Translations under genes and position numbers: made by a program
Notes under the pieces: model-generated
The model's database searches: none
Seen by the model: only the letters and a program-made list of their open reading frames with translations
What the model was told of the DNA's origin: nothing
Shown: positions 35,236 to 44,038 of the stretch, one piece after another
Numbering within the stretch: the stretch's first letter is position 1
How the letters are laid out: every line of letters begins with the position of its first letter
Assembly (NCBI GenBank): GCA_002304995.1
Contig: DBPV01000044.1
Location: forward strand, 15,735-79,734
Reading direction: 5' to 3'
Length of the DNA: 64,000 bases
DNA from: Syntrophaceae bacterium UBA1411
GTDB lineage: Bacteria; Desulfobacterota; Syntrophia; Syntrophales; Smithellaceae

Positions 35236-36165
35236 TTACAGTTGCGCGGCATCCAGAATGGTGAAGGACGGAATCTTGCAGGACATGGCCCGGGCGGACG
35301 AGGCCGAATCGTCGTCCGAGAGAATTTCCCAGGCGTTTTCGTGCCGCATCAGCTCGCGAAGCAGAAGATTGTTGAGCCGGTGGCCGGATTTGCAGGCCAC
35401 GAAATGCCCGATAATCGGCATGCCCAGCAAAAACAAGTCGCCGATCGCGTCGAGGATCTTGTGCCGGACGAATTCATCGGGCATGCGCAGTCCTTCTTTG
35501 TTGATGATTTTTTCTTCGTCGAGAATGATCACGTTGTCGAGCGACCCGCCGAGCCCCAGTCCCTTGGCCTGCAGAAATTCGACTTCCCTCAGGAATCCGA
35601 ACGTGCGCGCCCGGCAAATGCCGTCTTCATAGTTGTGGTCGGAAAAAACAACGCTGTACGCCTGTTTGCCGATCGACCGATGGGCGAAATCGATCTCGTA
35701 GGTAATCTTGAACTCGTCGGACGGAAGCAGCATGGCGCTCCCCTCTCCCTCTTTCACGGAAACCGGCTTTGTGACGAGCAGCATCTTTTTCGACTTCCCC
35801 TGGGGCCGCGTTCCGGCTTCCTTGAGCATGCGGACGAAAGGCTGCGCACTGCCGTCCATGATGGGCACTTCAAAAGAATCGAGTTCAACGACGGCGTTAT
35901 CCAGCCCCATGCCGCTGAAGGCCGACAGGATATGCTCTACCGTGGAAACGGTCACGCCGTCGTGGCACAGAGACGTCGCAAGCGTCGTGTCGCAAACGTT
36001 TTCGTAGTCGGCGGGAATCGGTGCGGCATTCGGCAGGTCCTTGCGGACAAAAAGTACGCCGGTATCCACCGGAGCGGGTTTTATCGTCATTTTAACCTTG
36101 CGACCGGTGTGCAATCCGATGCTGGTGCAGGTAATTTCCTTTTTTAATGTGCGTTGCAAATGCAT
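35236..36165 (-). CDS. lpxC: UDP-3-O-acyl-GlcNAc deacetylase LpxC
   Basis: 309 aa from ATG 36165, six nt after AAGG; the GTG two codons earlier is too close. First committed step of lipid A. Zinc ligands: His78 (VEHILSAF), and His/Asp in the RHKILDAIGD block. GLHTGRKVKMTIKPA start and VELDSFEVPIMDGSA are typical. This supports an LPS-bearing outer membrane. The 286 nt between it and ruvB has no gene, and I could not fit a consensus promoter there. Confidence 0.95.
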   Translation of the reverse strand: MHLQRTLKKEITCTSIGLHTGRKVKMTIKPAPVDTGVLFVRKDLPNAAPIPADYENVCDTTLATSLCHDGVTVSTVEHILSAFSGMGLDNAVVELDSFEVPIMDGSAQPFVRMLKEAGTRPQGKSKKMLLVTKPVSVKEGEGSAMLLPSDEFKITYEIDFAHRSIGKQAYSVVFSDHNYEDGICRARTFGFLREVEFLQAKGLGLGGSLDNVIILDEEKIINKEGLRMPDEFVRHKILDAIGDLFLLGMPIIGHFVACKSGHRLNNLLLRELMRHENAWEILSDDDSASSARAMSCKIPSFTILDAAQL

Positions 36166-36451
36166 AGTCACCCTTAATCAATCATCTGTCGCTTTTTTTG
36201 AGCAAAATCCATACCAGATGCCGGAAAAGAGCATAAATCGGGAAAATCTTTGTATTTATTTGATTTTTTAAGAATGGTCCGATTTATCACCGGATTTCAA
36301 CAGGCTTGATTGTGTTTAAAACAACACACGGACTTCCTCGTAAAACCACGGTTCCGGGCAGGAGACTTCCTTGTAATATCGATCCTTTTCGCTCTGAATT
36401 CAGCTGTTATCCTGTTGATGGATACAGGGATTTCTAAAGCGCTGCGCAAGA

Positions 36452-37480
36452 TTAAAACAATTCCTTTTGCGCGCCGGATGCCGCAAGTCCGAAATGCTGG
36501 TAGGCTCTGGCGCAGGCCATCCGCCCCCGCGCGGTTCTCTGCAGGTAGCCCTCCTGAATCAGGTAAGGCTCGTAAACATCCTCGATCGTGACCCGCTCCT
36601 CGCCGATGGCCGCCGCGAGACTTTCCACGCCGACCGGGCCGCCGTTGAATTTTTCAATCAGTGTCAGAAGCAGCTTGCGGTCCATTTGATCGAATCCCTT
36701 GGAATCGACCTCGAACGCGTCCAGCGCCGCGCGGGCGATTGCCCCGTCAATGGTCCCGTCGCCTTTCACCTCCGCGAAATCGCGGACGCGCTTGAGCAGA
36801 CGGTTGGCGATCCGCGGCGTCCCGCGCGCGCGATGGGCCAGCTCCGCCGCTCCGTCCGCCGTCAGACTCACGCCCAGGATCGAGGCGGAGCGGGCAAGAA
36901 TCACGGCCAGCTCCTGCGGCGAATAGAATTCCAGGCGGAAGTGCATGCCGAAGCGGTCGCGCAGCGGCGAGGTAAGCGACCCGGCGCGGGTCGTCGCGCC
37001 CACCAGTGTAAATTTCGGAATGTCGAGCTTCATCGAGCGGGCCGACGGCCCCTGCCCGATCAGAATATCGATATGGAAATCCTCCATGGCCGGATAGAGA
37101 ATTTCTTCGACGACGTGCGAGAGGCGGTGAATCTCGTCGATGAACAGCACCTCGTGCTCGTGCAGGTTCGTGAGAATCGCCGCCAGATCGCCGGGGCGTT
37201 CGATGACGGGACCCGACGTGACCTTGATGTCCACGCCCAGTTCCCGGGCGATGATATAGGCCAGCGTGGTCTTGCCCAGACCCGGCGGACCGTACAGAAG
37301 CACATGGTCGAGCGACTCGCGCCGCTTGCGGGCGGCCGCGATGAAGATCGACAGATTGCTTTTGACCTTATCCTGGCCGACATAATCGGCGAGCTTCGGC
37401 GGGCGCAGCGTGTTTTCCAGCATGCCTTCGTCTTCGGCGCAAACCGGATTGATCAGCGGATTTTTTCCATGAAGGTCCAT
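36452..37480 (-). CDS. ruvB: Holliday junction branch migration helicase RuvB
   Basis: 342 aa. Walker A YGPPGLGKTTLAYI near 58-70, Walker B FIDEIHR, sensor 1 LVGATTRAGSLTSPLRDRFG, then small ATPase and C-terminal winged-helix domain (IEDVYEPYLIQEGYLQRTARGR). Hexameric motor bound to RuvA. Last of yebC-ruvC-ruvA-ruvB, 26 nt after ruvA. Confidence 0.97.
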   Translation of the reverse strand: MDLHGKNPLINPVCAEDEGMLENTLRPPKLADYVGQDKVKSNLSIFIAAARKRRESLDHVLLYGPPGLGKTTLAYIIARELGVDIKVTSGPVIERPGDLAAILTNLHEHEVLFIDEIHRLSHVVEEILYPAMEDFHIDILIGQGPSARSMKLDIPKFTLVGATTRAGSLTSPLRDRFGMHFRLEFYSPQELAVILARSASILGVSLTADGAAELAHRARGTPRIANRLLKRVRDFAEVKGDGTIDGAIARAALDAFEVDSKGFDQMDRKLLLTLIEKFNGGPVGVESLAAAIGEERVTIEDVYEPYLIQEGYLQRTARGRMACARAYQHFGLAASGAQKELF

Positions 37481-37506
37481 CGTTTTTTACCTGCACCCGG
37501 CCGCCA

Positions 37507-38115
37507 TCAGCCCGCGAGAATTTTCAACGCTTTTTTCAGGAGCTGGTCCATCGCCGGATCGTTTTCGGCGTCGCGGACAACCTTGTCCAGAGCGTCCCGG
37601 GCCGCATTGGCCTTATACCCCAAATTGACCAGAGCGGAAAGAACATCTTCGCGCAGCGCGTCGCTCTCTTTGCGCCTGGCGTCGGCGCCCGCTCCTGCGT
37701 CCGCCGCCATTTTCTTGGCCACTTTCTCCTTCAGCTCCAGAATCAACCGTTCGGCCATTTTCCGGCCGATGCCGGGAATGGCCACGAGCCGGGTTAAATT
37801 GCCGCCCGAAATCGCTTCCAGAAGCTCATCCGACGAAATGCCCGACAGGATATTCATGGCGACTTTCGGACCGATGCCGCTCACGGAAATCATCATCTGA
37901 AACAAATCGCGTTCCTGCAGCGTGTAAAAACCGAACAGGTTGATGGCGTCCTCCTTGACGGAGGTGTGAATATGCAGCGTCACCGCTTCGCCGGTTTCGG
38001 GCAGTTCGTAAAACGTCGTGAGCGGAATGAAGACCCGATAGCCGACGCCCTGCGCATCCACAACCACGTGGGAAATGCCTTTGTAGGCAATTTTGCCGGA
38101 AAGCAAAGCGATCAT
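37507..38115 (-). CDS. ruvA: Holliday junction DNA-binding subunit RuvA
   Basis: 202 aa. OB domain 1-65 (MIALLSGKIAYKGISHVVVDAQGVGYRVFIP), two HhH motifs (ISVSGIGPKVAMNIL and LVAIPGIGRKMAERLILELK), flexible linker, and C-terminal RuvB-binding three-helix domain (ALVNLGYKANAARDALDKV). One nucleotide separates it from ruvC. Confidence 0.97.
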   Translation of the reverse strand: MIALLSGKIAYKGISHVVVDAQGVGYRVFIPLTTFYELPETGEAVTLHIHTSVKEDAINLFGFYTLQERDLFQMMISVSGIGPKVAMNILSGISSDELLEAISGGNLTRLVAIPGIGRKMAERLILELKEKVAKKMAADAGAGADARRKESDALREDVLSALVNLGYKANAARDALDKVVRDAENDPAMDQLLKKALKILAG

Positions 38116-38116
38116 C

Positions 38117-38596
38117 TTAAACGGTCTGCTCCTTCTGGAAGTTGGCCTGGCAGATGGCGGCGGCCAGGGCGTCCGCCGCGTCCGCCGGTGGAATCGCCTC
38201 GAGCTTCAGGATCGCCTTCACCATCGTCTGCACCTGCCGTTTTTCGGCCCGCCCGTACCCGACCACCGCTTTTTTGATCTCCAGCGGCGAATATTCGTAC
38301 ACCGGCAGTCCCCGGTCGGCGCAGGCGTAGATGACCACGCCCCGGACCTGGGCCTGGCGGATCAGACTGCGCACATTTTTACCGTAAAAGATATTTTCCA
38401 GAGCGACCGCCTGCGGATGCGCTTCGGCAATCACGGCGCCGAGCCGGCGGAAAATATCCGCCAGCACTTCGGACAGGAGGGAATCTTTCCGGGGTTTGAT
38501 CTCTCCGTGAACGACATGACGCAGGTAATTGCCGTTTTTGTCAATCACGCCGTAGCCGGTCACATGAGAACCGGGATCGATGCCTAGGATTCGCAA
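38117..38596 (-). CDS. ruvC: Holliday junction resolvase RuvC
   Basis: 159 aa. Catalytic Asp7 in RILGIDPGSHVTGYGVI, Glu in AVALENIFYGKN near 66, and the C-terminal acidic pair PADAADALAAAIC. Dimeric endonuclease that cuts junctions held by RuvAB. Confidence 0.96.
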   Translation of the reverse strand: MRILGIDPGSHVTGYGVIDKNGNYLRHVVHGEIKPRKDSLLSEVLADIFRRLGAVIAEAHPQAVALENIFYGKNVRSLIRQAQVRGVVIYACADRGLPVYEYSPLEIKKAVVGYGRAEKRQVQTMVKAILKLEAIPPADAADALAAAICQANFQKEQTV

Positions 38597-38629
38597 GTTT
38601 TTTACTTTCGCCCGTTGGTGTTTGCCGGT

Positions 38630-39379
38630 CTAGCTCAGTTTCTCCATCACGTCTTCATCGATATCGAAATTGGAATACACGTTTTGGACATCGTCGTTGT
38701 CTTCGAGCTTTTCCATCAGCTTGAGCATGGATTCGGCCTTGCCCGCCTCCAGTTTGACGGTGTTGGAAGGAATCAGGCTGATGCGCGCTTCCAGATGCTT
38801 AATGCCCTTGTCGTCAAGCGCTTTCTTGACCGCCTCAAAGGCCGCCGGCTCCGTGAGCACCTCATATTCTGATCCTTCCGTTTTGACGTCCTCTGCGCCG
38901 GCGTCGAGCGCCAGCTCCATCAGCGTGTCTTCGTCAACCGCTTTTTTGTCGATGACGATGCTGCCTTTCTTGGCGAACATCCAGGCCACGCAGCCGTTTT
39001 CACCAAGATTGCCGCCGTGCTTGGAAAAGATGTGGCGGATTTCCGCCACGGTCCGGTTTTTGTTGTCCGTCATGATTTCCACGATCACCGCCGCTCCGCC
39101 GGGGCCGTACCCTTCGTAGGTGTACTCTTCATAATTGGCCGCGCCGTCGCCGCCGCCGGCGCCCTTCTTGATCGCCCGTTCGATGTTGTCCTTGGGCATG
39201 TTTTCTTCCTTGGCCGCCATGACCGCCTGCCTCAAGCGGGCATTGCCTTCAATATCGCCGCCACCCAGGCGCGCCGCCAGCGTGATTTCCTTGATGATTT
39301 TGGTGAATATTTTACCGCGTTTGGCGTCAATCGCCCCTTTTTTCCTTTTAATGGTGCTCCATTTGGAATGGCCCGACAT
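38630..39379 (-). CDS. yebC: YebC/PmpR-family protein
   Basis: 249 aa, the family length. MSGHSKWSTIKRKKGAIDAKRGKIFTKIIKEI is the invariant N-terminus; EYTYEGYGPGGAAVIVEIMTDNKNRT and SKHGGNLGENGCVAWMFAKKG follow. YebC relatives are described as transcription regulators and, more recently, as helping ribosomes at proline stretches. First gene of the ruv unit, a common pairing. Confidence 0.95.
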   Translation of the reverse strand: MSGHSKWSTIKRKKGAIDAKRGKIFTKIIKEITLAARLGGGDIEGNARLRQAVMAAKEENMPKDNIERAIKKGAGGGDGAANYEEYTYEGYGPGGAAVIVEIMTDNKNRTVAEIRHIFSKHGGNLGENGCVAWMFAKKGSIVIDKKAVDEDTLMELALDAGAEDVKTEGSEYEVLTEPAAFEAVKKALDDKGIKHLEARISLIPSNTVKLEAGKAESMLKLMEKLEDNDDVQNVYSNFDIDEDVMEKLS

Positions 39380-39484
39380 ATGTTCTCTCCTGAAAAAAAG
39401 ATAACTTGCATATTTTTTTGCCTTCTAGCATAAGGCGATAAGCTTGTAAAGTTAATTACCTATTCAACCCGGAGGTTTTGATTC

Positions 39485-39904
39485 ATGAAGTCCTACCGCG
39501 AGGAATTGTGGTTCGATGTTCCCCGGCGCCGGGCGCTCATCAACATCACGGACAAGGTTGCCGCCGCGCTGAAAAAGAGCGGCATCCGCGAGGGCCTGGC
39601 CCTCGTCAACGCCATGCACATCACGGCTTCGGTTTTCATCAACGACGACGAACCGGGGCTGCACGCGGACTACGAAGACTGGCTGGAGCGGCTGGCGCCG
39701 CACGAGCCGGTTTCCTTTTACCGGCACAACCGCACCGGCGAAGACAACGGCGACGCGCACCTGAAAAGGCAGATCATGGGACGGGAAGTCGTCGTCGCCG
39801 TGACGGGCGGCAAACTGGATTTCGGACCGTGGGAGCAGATTTTCTACGGCGAGTTCGACGGCGGGCGCAAAAAAAGAGTCCTGGTAAAAATCATCGGGGA
39901 GTGA
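39485..39904 (+). CDS. YjbQ/UPF0047 family protein
   Basis: 139 aa, ATG with CGGAGG nine nt upstream. Conserved ALINITDKVAAALKKSGIREGLALVNAMHITASVFINDDEPGL and HLKRQIMGREVVVAVTGGKLDFGPWEQIFYGEFDG. Family members are small trimeric beta proteins with a histidine/acidic pocket; weak thiamine-phosphate synthase activity has been reported. Divergent from yebC. Confidence 0.9.
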   Translation: MKSYREELWFDVPRRRALINITDKVAAALKKSGIREGLALVNAMHITASVFINDDEPGLHADYEDWLERLAPHEPVSFYRHNRTGEDNGDAHLKRQIMGREVVVAVTGGKLDFGPWEQIFYGEFDGGRKKRVLVKIIGE

Positions 39905-39964
39905 GAGCGGCAGCCTCCGCCCCCACCCGCCTGATCGGCGAAGCGGAAAACGACGCCGCGGTGT

Positions 39965-40390
39965 TTACGGATTTCCCTTCACGACGTTGGGAAGGTCTTT
40001 GGCGCCGAGATAAAAAACGACCATTTTCACCGGCACATTCCCGAGGTTCACGCCGTTGTGGCGAAGCTTCATCACTTCGACAAACGCCTCCCCTTGCTTG
40101 AAATCGACTGTTTTGCCGCCTTCGACAGACACCCTGATGCCGCCGGCCAGCACATAGGCGTAAACCGCTATCGGATGGCTGTGCCAGCCGGTTTCCGCGC
40201 CGGGGGCGATTTCGACGATCATCACGGTCACCTGCGGACTGTCCAGGTCCACATAGTCGATGGGATCTCCGTTGCTCATTTTATCCGTCTGCAGAATCAC
40301 TGTAGCCTTAGCGCCCGGGTTGTAATCCGCCGCTTCGCCCGCCAGGGGCCAAAGCAGCAGCAGCACCGCCATCCAGACGAATCGTTTCAT
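39965..40390 (-). CDS. Secreted cupin-domain protein
   Basis: 141 aa from ATG 40390 (GGGAGG). Signal peptide ending at GEAA; one cupin barrel with the metal-binding histidines in GWHSHPIAVYAYVLAG and a late His in MKLRHNGVN. Single-domain periplasmic cupins bind metals or small molecules; the reaction is unknown. Convergent with yjbQ; the 60-nt gap holds nothing notable. Confidence 0.8.
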   Translation of the reverse strand: MKRFVWMAVLLLLWPLAGEAADYNPGAKATVILQTDKMSNGDPIDYVDLDSPQVTVMIVEIAPGAETGWHSHPIAVYAYVLAGGIRVSVEGGKTVDFKQGEAFVEVMKLRHNGVNLGNVPVKMVVFYLGAKDLPNVVKGNP

Positions 40391-40567
40391 TGTTGCTTCC
40401 TCCCTTTTCTGATCCATGTCTTTTAGGGCGGCCGCGGCCGCCGGCATTTTCTTCATACAGGCAAACAGACGCGTTTGCAAGCCGCCGATCGGCAATCTTT
40501 TTGCGGCATTGCATCGCCATGCCTCAGAATTAAAGAAATTGGGCCATCCTGACGATAATAACGCATT

Positions 40568-42409
40568 ATGATACTGGACAGGACACCGGAAAAGGACAAA
40601 GCCGGACCGGCGGATTTCTGCCCCGCCACGGATCTTCAGCATGCCGAGGCCGCGCTGCGCGCCAGCGAGGAAAAATACCGGACGATTCTGGAAGATATCG
40701 ACGAAGGCTATTTCGAAATCGACCTCAAGGGAAACTTCACGTTTGTCAATGACGTTTTATGCCGTGACCTGGGATATCCGCGCCGGGAATTGATCGGAAT
40801 GAACTACCGGCAGTACATGGAAAACAGCATGGCCAGAATGTCCCAGACAGTCTTTGCGGAGCTTTACGCCGCAGGACAAGCGTCCGGCCGGTATGAAGGA
40901 GAATTCATTGAAAAGAGCGGCGCGAAGCATTTCTGTGAAGTTTCCGTCTCCCTTTTGCGCGATGTTCGGGGCCGGCCGATCGGATTCCGGGGGCTTTCGC
41001 GGAACATCACCAAGCGCAAACGCTCCGAAGAAGCCCTGAGACATAACGAGTATTTTCTGCGCAAATCCCAGGAAGTTGCAAGGCTCGGCTCCTTCGATTT
41101 CCACGTTAAAACCGGTTTGTGGATCAGTTCTCCCACCCTCGACAATCTTCTGGGGATCGGCAAGGATTACATCAAGAACGTCCGGGGCTGGTTTGGGCTC
41201 ATTCATCCGGACGATCGGGAAGAGTTGAAAAGCGACCTGGAGCAGGGCCTCGCCCGGAAACTTCCGCTCGTCGAAAAGGAGTTTCGCGTTCTCCGGAACT
41301 GCGACGGCCGGGAGCTCTGGGTTCGGTACAGAGGCGAAGCAACGTTCGACCAAAACGGCGCCCCGGAGCGGCTGATCGGCACCATTCAGGATATCACCGA
41401 ACACAGGCTCATGCAGAAGAAGCTTATCGAGAGCGAACAGAAGTACCGCTCCATCGTGGAAAACGCCCAGGAAGGCATTTTTCACGCTGCGCCCCGCGAG
41501 CGGCCGCTTTCCGCCAATGCCGCGTTTGCCGCTCTTCTCGGCTACGATTCGCCGGAAGACCTCGCCCGCAGCGTTGCGAGCATCGCCGGCCAGATTTACG
41601 TCCATCCCGACGAGTATCACGCGGTCCTGAAAAAAGTCCGCGAAGAAGGCGGCGTCAAAGACTACGAGACCCAGTTCTACCGCAAAGACCAGAGCCGCAT
41701 CTGGATTCGGATGAGCGTCAGCGCGGTCCGGGACGCCCAGGGCCGTCTGGTCTCCTACCACGGCTTCGTGGAAGACATCACCCCCTGGAAAAAACTGGAG
41801 CAGGAACGGCAGGACAACATCAACAGCCTGCGCAAGTCGCTCGGGGCGACGATCCGGGCCATGTCCGCGACGATCGAGGCCCGCGATCCCTACACCGCCG
41901 GACACCAGCGCCGGGTGGCCGATCTGGCCCGCGCCGTCGCCACGGAAATGAACCTCTCCCGCGACCAGATCGACGGCATCCGCCTGGCCGGCATGATCCA
42001 CGACGTGGGCAAGATTTCCGTTCCTTCCGAAATCCTGACCAAGCCGACGACGCTCACCGCCCTGGAAATGAAAATGATCAGACTGCACGCGGAAGCGGGC
42101 TACAACATCCTCAAAAGCATCGACTTCCCCTGGCCGATCGCCCGGATGGTCCGGGAACATCACGAACGCATCGACGGATCCGGCTATCCGTTCGGACTTC
42201 CGGGAAAAGACATTCTGTTGGAATCGAAAATACTCGCCATTGCGGATGTTGTGGAAGCCATTTCCTCGCACCGCCCCTACCGCCCGTCCCTGGGCATCGG
42301 TACGGCGCTGGAGGAAATCGAACGCAACGCCGGCGTCCTCTACGACGAAACGGCGGCTCGCGCCTGTTTGAAAATCTTCCGGGAAAACCGCTACCGGATG
42401 CCGGAATAA
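40568..42409 (+). CDS. PAS-PAS-PAS-HD-GYP protein (predicted c-di-GMP phosphodiesterase)
   Basis: 613 aa, soluble. Three PAS domains (about 25-150, 160-285, 290-415; the second and third PAS_3-like with PAC tails). The HD-GYP domain (about 425-613) has IHDVGKI (HD pair), LHAEAGYNIL, REHHERIDGSGYPFGLPGKDIL (HHExxDGSGYP) and ILAIADVVEAISSHRPYRPS. It should hydrolyse c-di-GMP, with the PAS array sensing redox, light or a ligand. No membrane anchor. It is divergent from the cupin gene. Confidence 0.88.
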   Translation: MILDRTPEKDKAGPADFCPATDLQHAEAALRASEEKYRTILEDIDEGYFEIDLKGNFTFVNDVLCRDLGYPRRELIGMNYRQYMENSMARMSQTVFAELYAAGQASGRYEGEFIEKSGAKHFCEVSVSLLRDVRGRPIGFRGLSRNITKRKRSEEALRHNEYFLRKSQEVARLGSFDFHVKTGLWISSPTLDNLLGIGKDYIKNVRGWFGLIHPDDREELKSDLEQGLARKLPLVEKEFRVLRNCDGRELWVRYRGEATFDQNGAPERLIGTIQDITEHRLMQKKLIESEQKYRSIVENAQEGIFHAAPRERPLSANAAFAALLGYDSPEDLARSVASIAGQIYVHPDEYHAVLKKVREEGGVKDYETQFYRKDQSRIWIRMSVSAVRDAQGRLVSYHGFVEDITPWKKLEQERQDNINSLRKSLGATIRAMSATIEARDPYTAGHQRRVADLARAVATEMNLSRDQIDGIRLAGMIHDVGKISVPSEILTKPTTLTALEMKMIRLHAEAGYNILKSIDFPWPIARMVREHHERIDGSGYPFGLPGKDILLESKILAIADVVEAISSHRPYRPSLGIGTALEEIERNAGVLYDETAARACLKIFRENRYRMPE

Positions 42410-42455
42410 AAGGTCGCCGATACAGAAAAACCGTCCACCGACCGGCCCGCTTGTC

Positions 42456-43028
42456 CTATCCCAACAACGCGGCGTGGCTGAGCGGAACGGACGGCTCCTG
42501 CCGCAGTCTGAAGCCTGCCCTTTGCGCCGCGGCGGTTTCACCGGCAAATTGTGAACGGGAAACATGAAGCTTGGGCTCCGCCAGAAGCAAGCGCCCCGCC
42601 GGTTTCAGGGCGGCGCGCAGCTGCCGGAAGAACCTTTCTGTCTCAGGAACTTCATGAACCATCCAGAAGGCCAGAATAAAATCCACCGGATCTCCCGCAT
42701 AAATTTCGCCGGGGGCGGACAGGTGAAGTACGATCCGGTCGCGCACGCCCGCGCGACCGGCGCGCGTTGCAATGCCGCGAAGCATCGCTTCCTGGATATC
42801 GGCGGCAATGACCCGGCCTCCGGCGCCGACGCGCTTTGCCGCCGGAATTGTAAAGTAACCGATGCCCGGCCCCACATCCAGCACCGTATCCCCCTGCCCG
42901 ACGTAGGGACTGATGATCCGGTCCGGATCCTGAACCAGGCGCCGGAAAGCGTTATCAAAGGTGAAGCACAGCCAGCGGGGACAAAGCCCGTGCTTCCGGA
43001 AAAAAATCATATCAGCCAGTTTGCTCAC
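42456..43028 (-). CDS. Class I SAM-dependent methyltransferase
   Basis: 190 aa from GTG 43028 (ACAGGA seven nt upstream); a TTG at 43073 overlaps the hisF end and is less likely. Rossmann motif I VLDVGPGIGYFTIPAA near 55-70, motif II VIAADIQEAML, and motif IV DFILAFWMVHEVP. Close to UbiE/arsenite-type methyltransferases, but no substrate residues identify it. 37 nt downstream of the HisF-like gene, so possibly co-transcribed. Confidence 0.82.
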   Translation of the reverse strand: MSKLADMIFFRKHGLCPRWLCFTFDNAFRRLVQDPDRIISPYVGQGDTVLDVGPGIGYFTIPAAKRVGAGGRVIAADIQEAMLRGIATRAGRAGVRDRIVLHLSAPGEIYAGDPVDFILAFWMVHEVPETERFFRQLRAALKPAGRLLLAEPKLHVSRSQFAGETAAAQRAGFRLRQEPSVPLSHAALLG

Positions 43029-43065
43029 GGCGCATCCTGTCGGGTCCGTTCTTCCGCCCGGAAAT

Positions 43066-43827
43066 TCAGGCAACGGCCAGCCCCCTGCTTCTCAGGTAGT
43101 CTTTGACGTCCTGAATCCGGAGCAGTCGGAAATGAAAAACGGACGCCGCGAGCAAAATGGACGCACCGCCGGCAACGGCCGCTTCGTAAAAGTCTTCCAG
43201 CTTTCCCGCGCCGCCGGACGCCACGACCGGCACGCTGACGGCGGACGAAATCGCCCGGGTGAAGGGAATGTCGTAGCCCGCTTTGGTGCCGTCTCCGTCC
43301 ATGCTGGTCGGCAAAATCACGCCCGCGCCCAGCTCCTGGCAGGTTCTGGCCCAGGCGACCGCGTCTTTGGCGATGGGCAGCGTACCGCCGGAAACCACCA
43401 GCTCAAATCCCGACGGCATGGCCGCGTTTCTTTTGGCGTCGACGGCGACGGTGATTTTTTCCGCGCCGAATTTCGCCGCCGCCAGCTTCACCAGCTCGGG
43501 ATTTTTCACCGCGGCGCTGTTCATGGACACCTTGCTGGCCCCCGCATCGAACACCATTTCAATATCCTCCAGCGAAGCGATGCCGCCGCCGACGGTCAGC
43601 GGAATGCGGATGACGGAAGAGACATTCCTCACCCATTCCAGGCGCGTCTTGCGGTTTTCGAGCGTGGCGGCAATGTCCAGCATCGCCAGTTCGTCCGCTC
43701 CTTCAGCCTGATAGAAAGCGGCGTTTTCCACCGGATCGCCCGCTTCCCGGATATCGACAAAATGAACCCCCTTCACCACCCTTCCGTTTTTCATATCCAG
43801 ACAGGGCATGATCCTGATCGGCTCCAT
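43066..43827 (-). CDS. hisF: HisF-like cyclase (imidazole glycerol phosphate synthase subunit family)
   Basis: 253 aa from ATG 43827 (AAAGGAGA). TIM barrel with catalytic Asp11 and Asp130 in HisF numbering, and gate residues Arg5, Glu46 and Lys99 in place. The fourth gate residue, Glu167 of Thermotoga HisF (GAGEILLTS), is Val170 here (GAGVILPTS). The phosphate-site DITAS is DIAAT, HGGRKPTG is SGGTLPIA, and SMDRDGTK is SMDGDGTK. No hisH or other his gene is nearby. It may be true HisF or a paralogue with a new substrate. Divergent from the GMP-synthase-like gene across 211 nt. Confidence 0.8.
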   Translation of the reverse strand: MEPIRIMPCLDMKNGRVVKGVHFVDIREAGDPVENAAFYQAEGADELAMLDIAATLENRKTRLEWVRNVSSVIRIPLTVGGGIASLEDIEMVFDAGASKVSMNSAAVKNPELVKLAAAKFGAEKITVAVDAKRNAAMPSGFELVVSGGTLPIAKDAVAWARTCQELGAGVILPTSMDGDGTKAGYDIPFTRAISSAVSVPVVASGGAGKLEDFYEAAVAGGASILLAASVFHFRLLRIQDVKDYLRSRGLAVA

Positions 43828-44038
43828 GCAATTCTCCTTTCGCACATCTGTTTTGAATCGGCTCTGCCTCAGAGCCGACACGCTTTTTAAACCGAACTTT
43901 TTAAATTTACAACCGAAATGTACAAAAACGAAGCGTCGCCGGAACTTTTTTGTCCATTTTTTCATTACCGCTTGAAACGCCGGGCGATTTCGTTTAAACA
44001 TCTTTGCATTCTATTTAACGATCAAAGGAGCCGCCGCC

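Noticed and set aside
36166..36451. Small ORFs and promoters between lpxC and ruvB
   Set aside because: Frames lack ribosome sites or stop at once; no -35/-10 pair with acceptable spacing was found on the minus strand.
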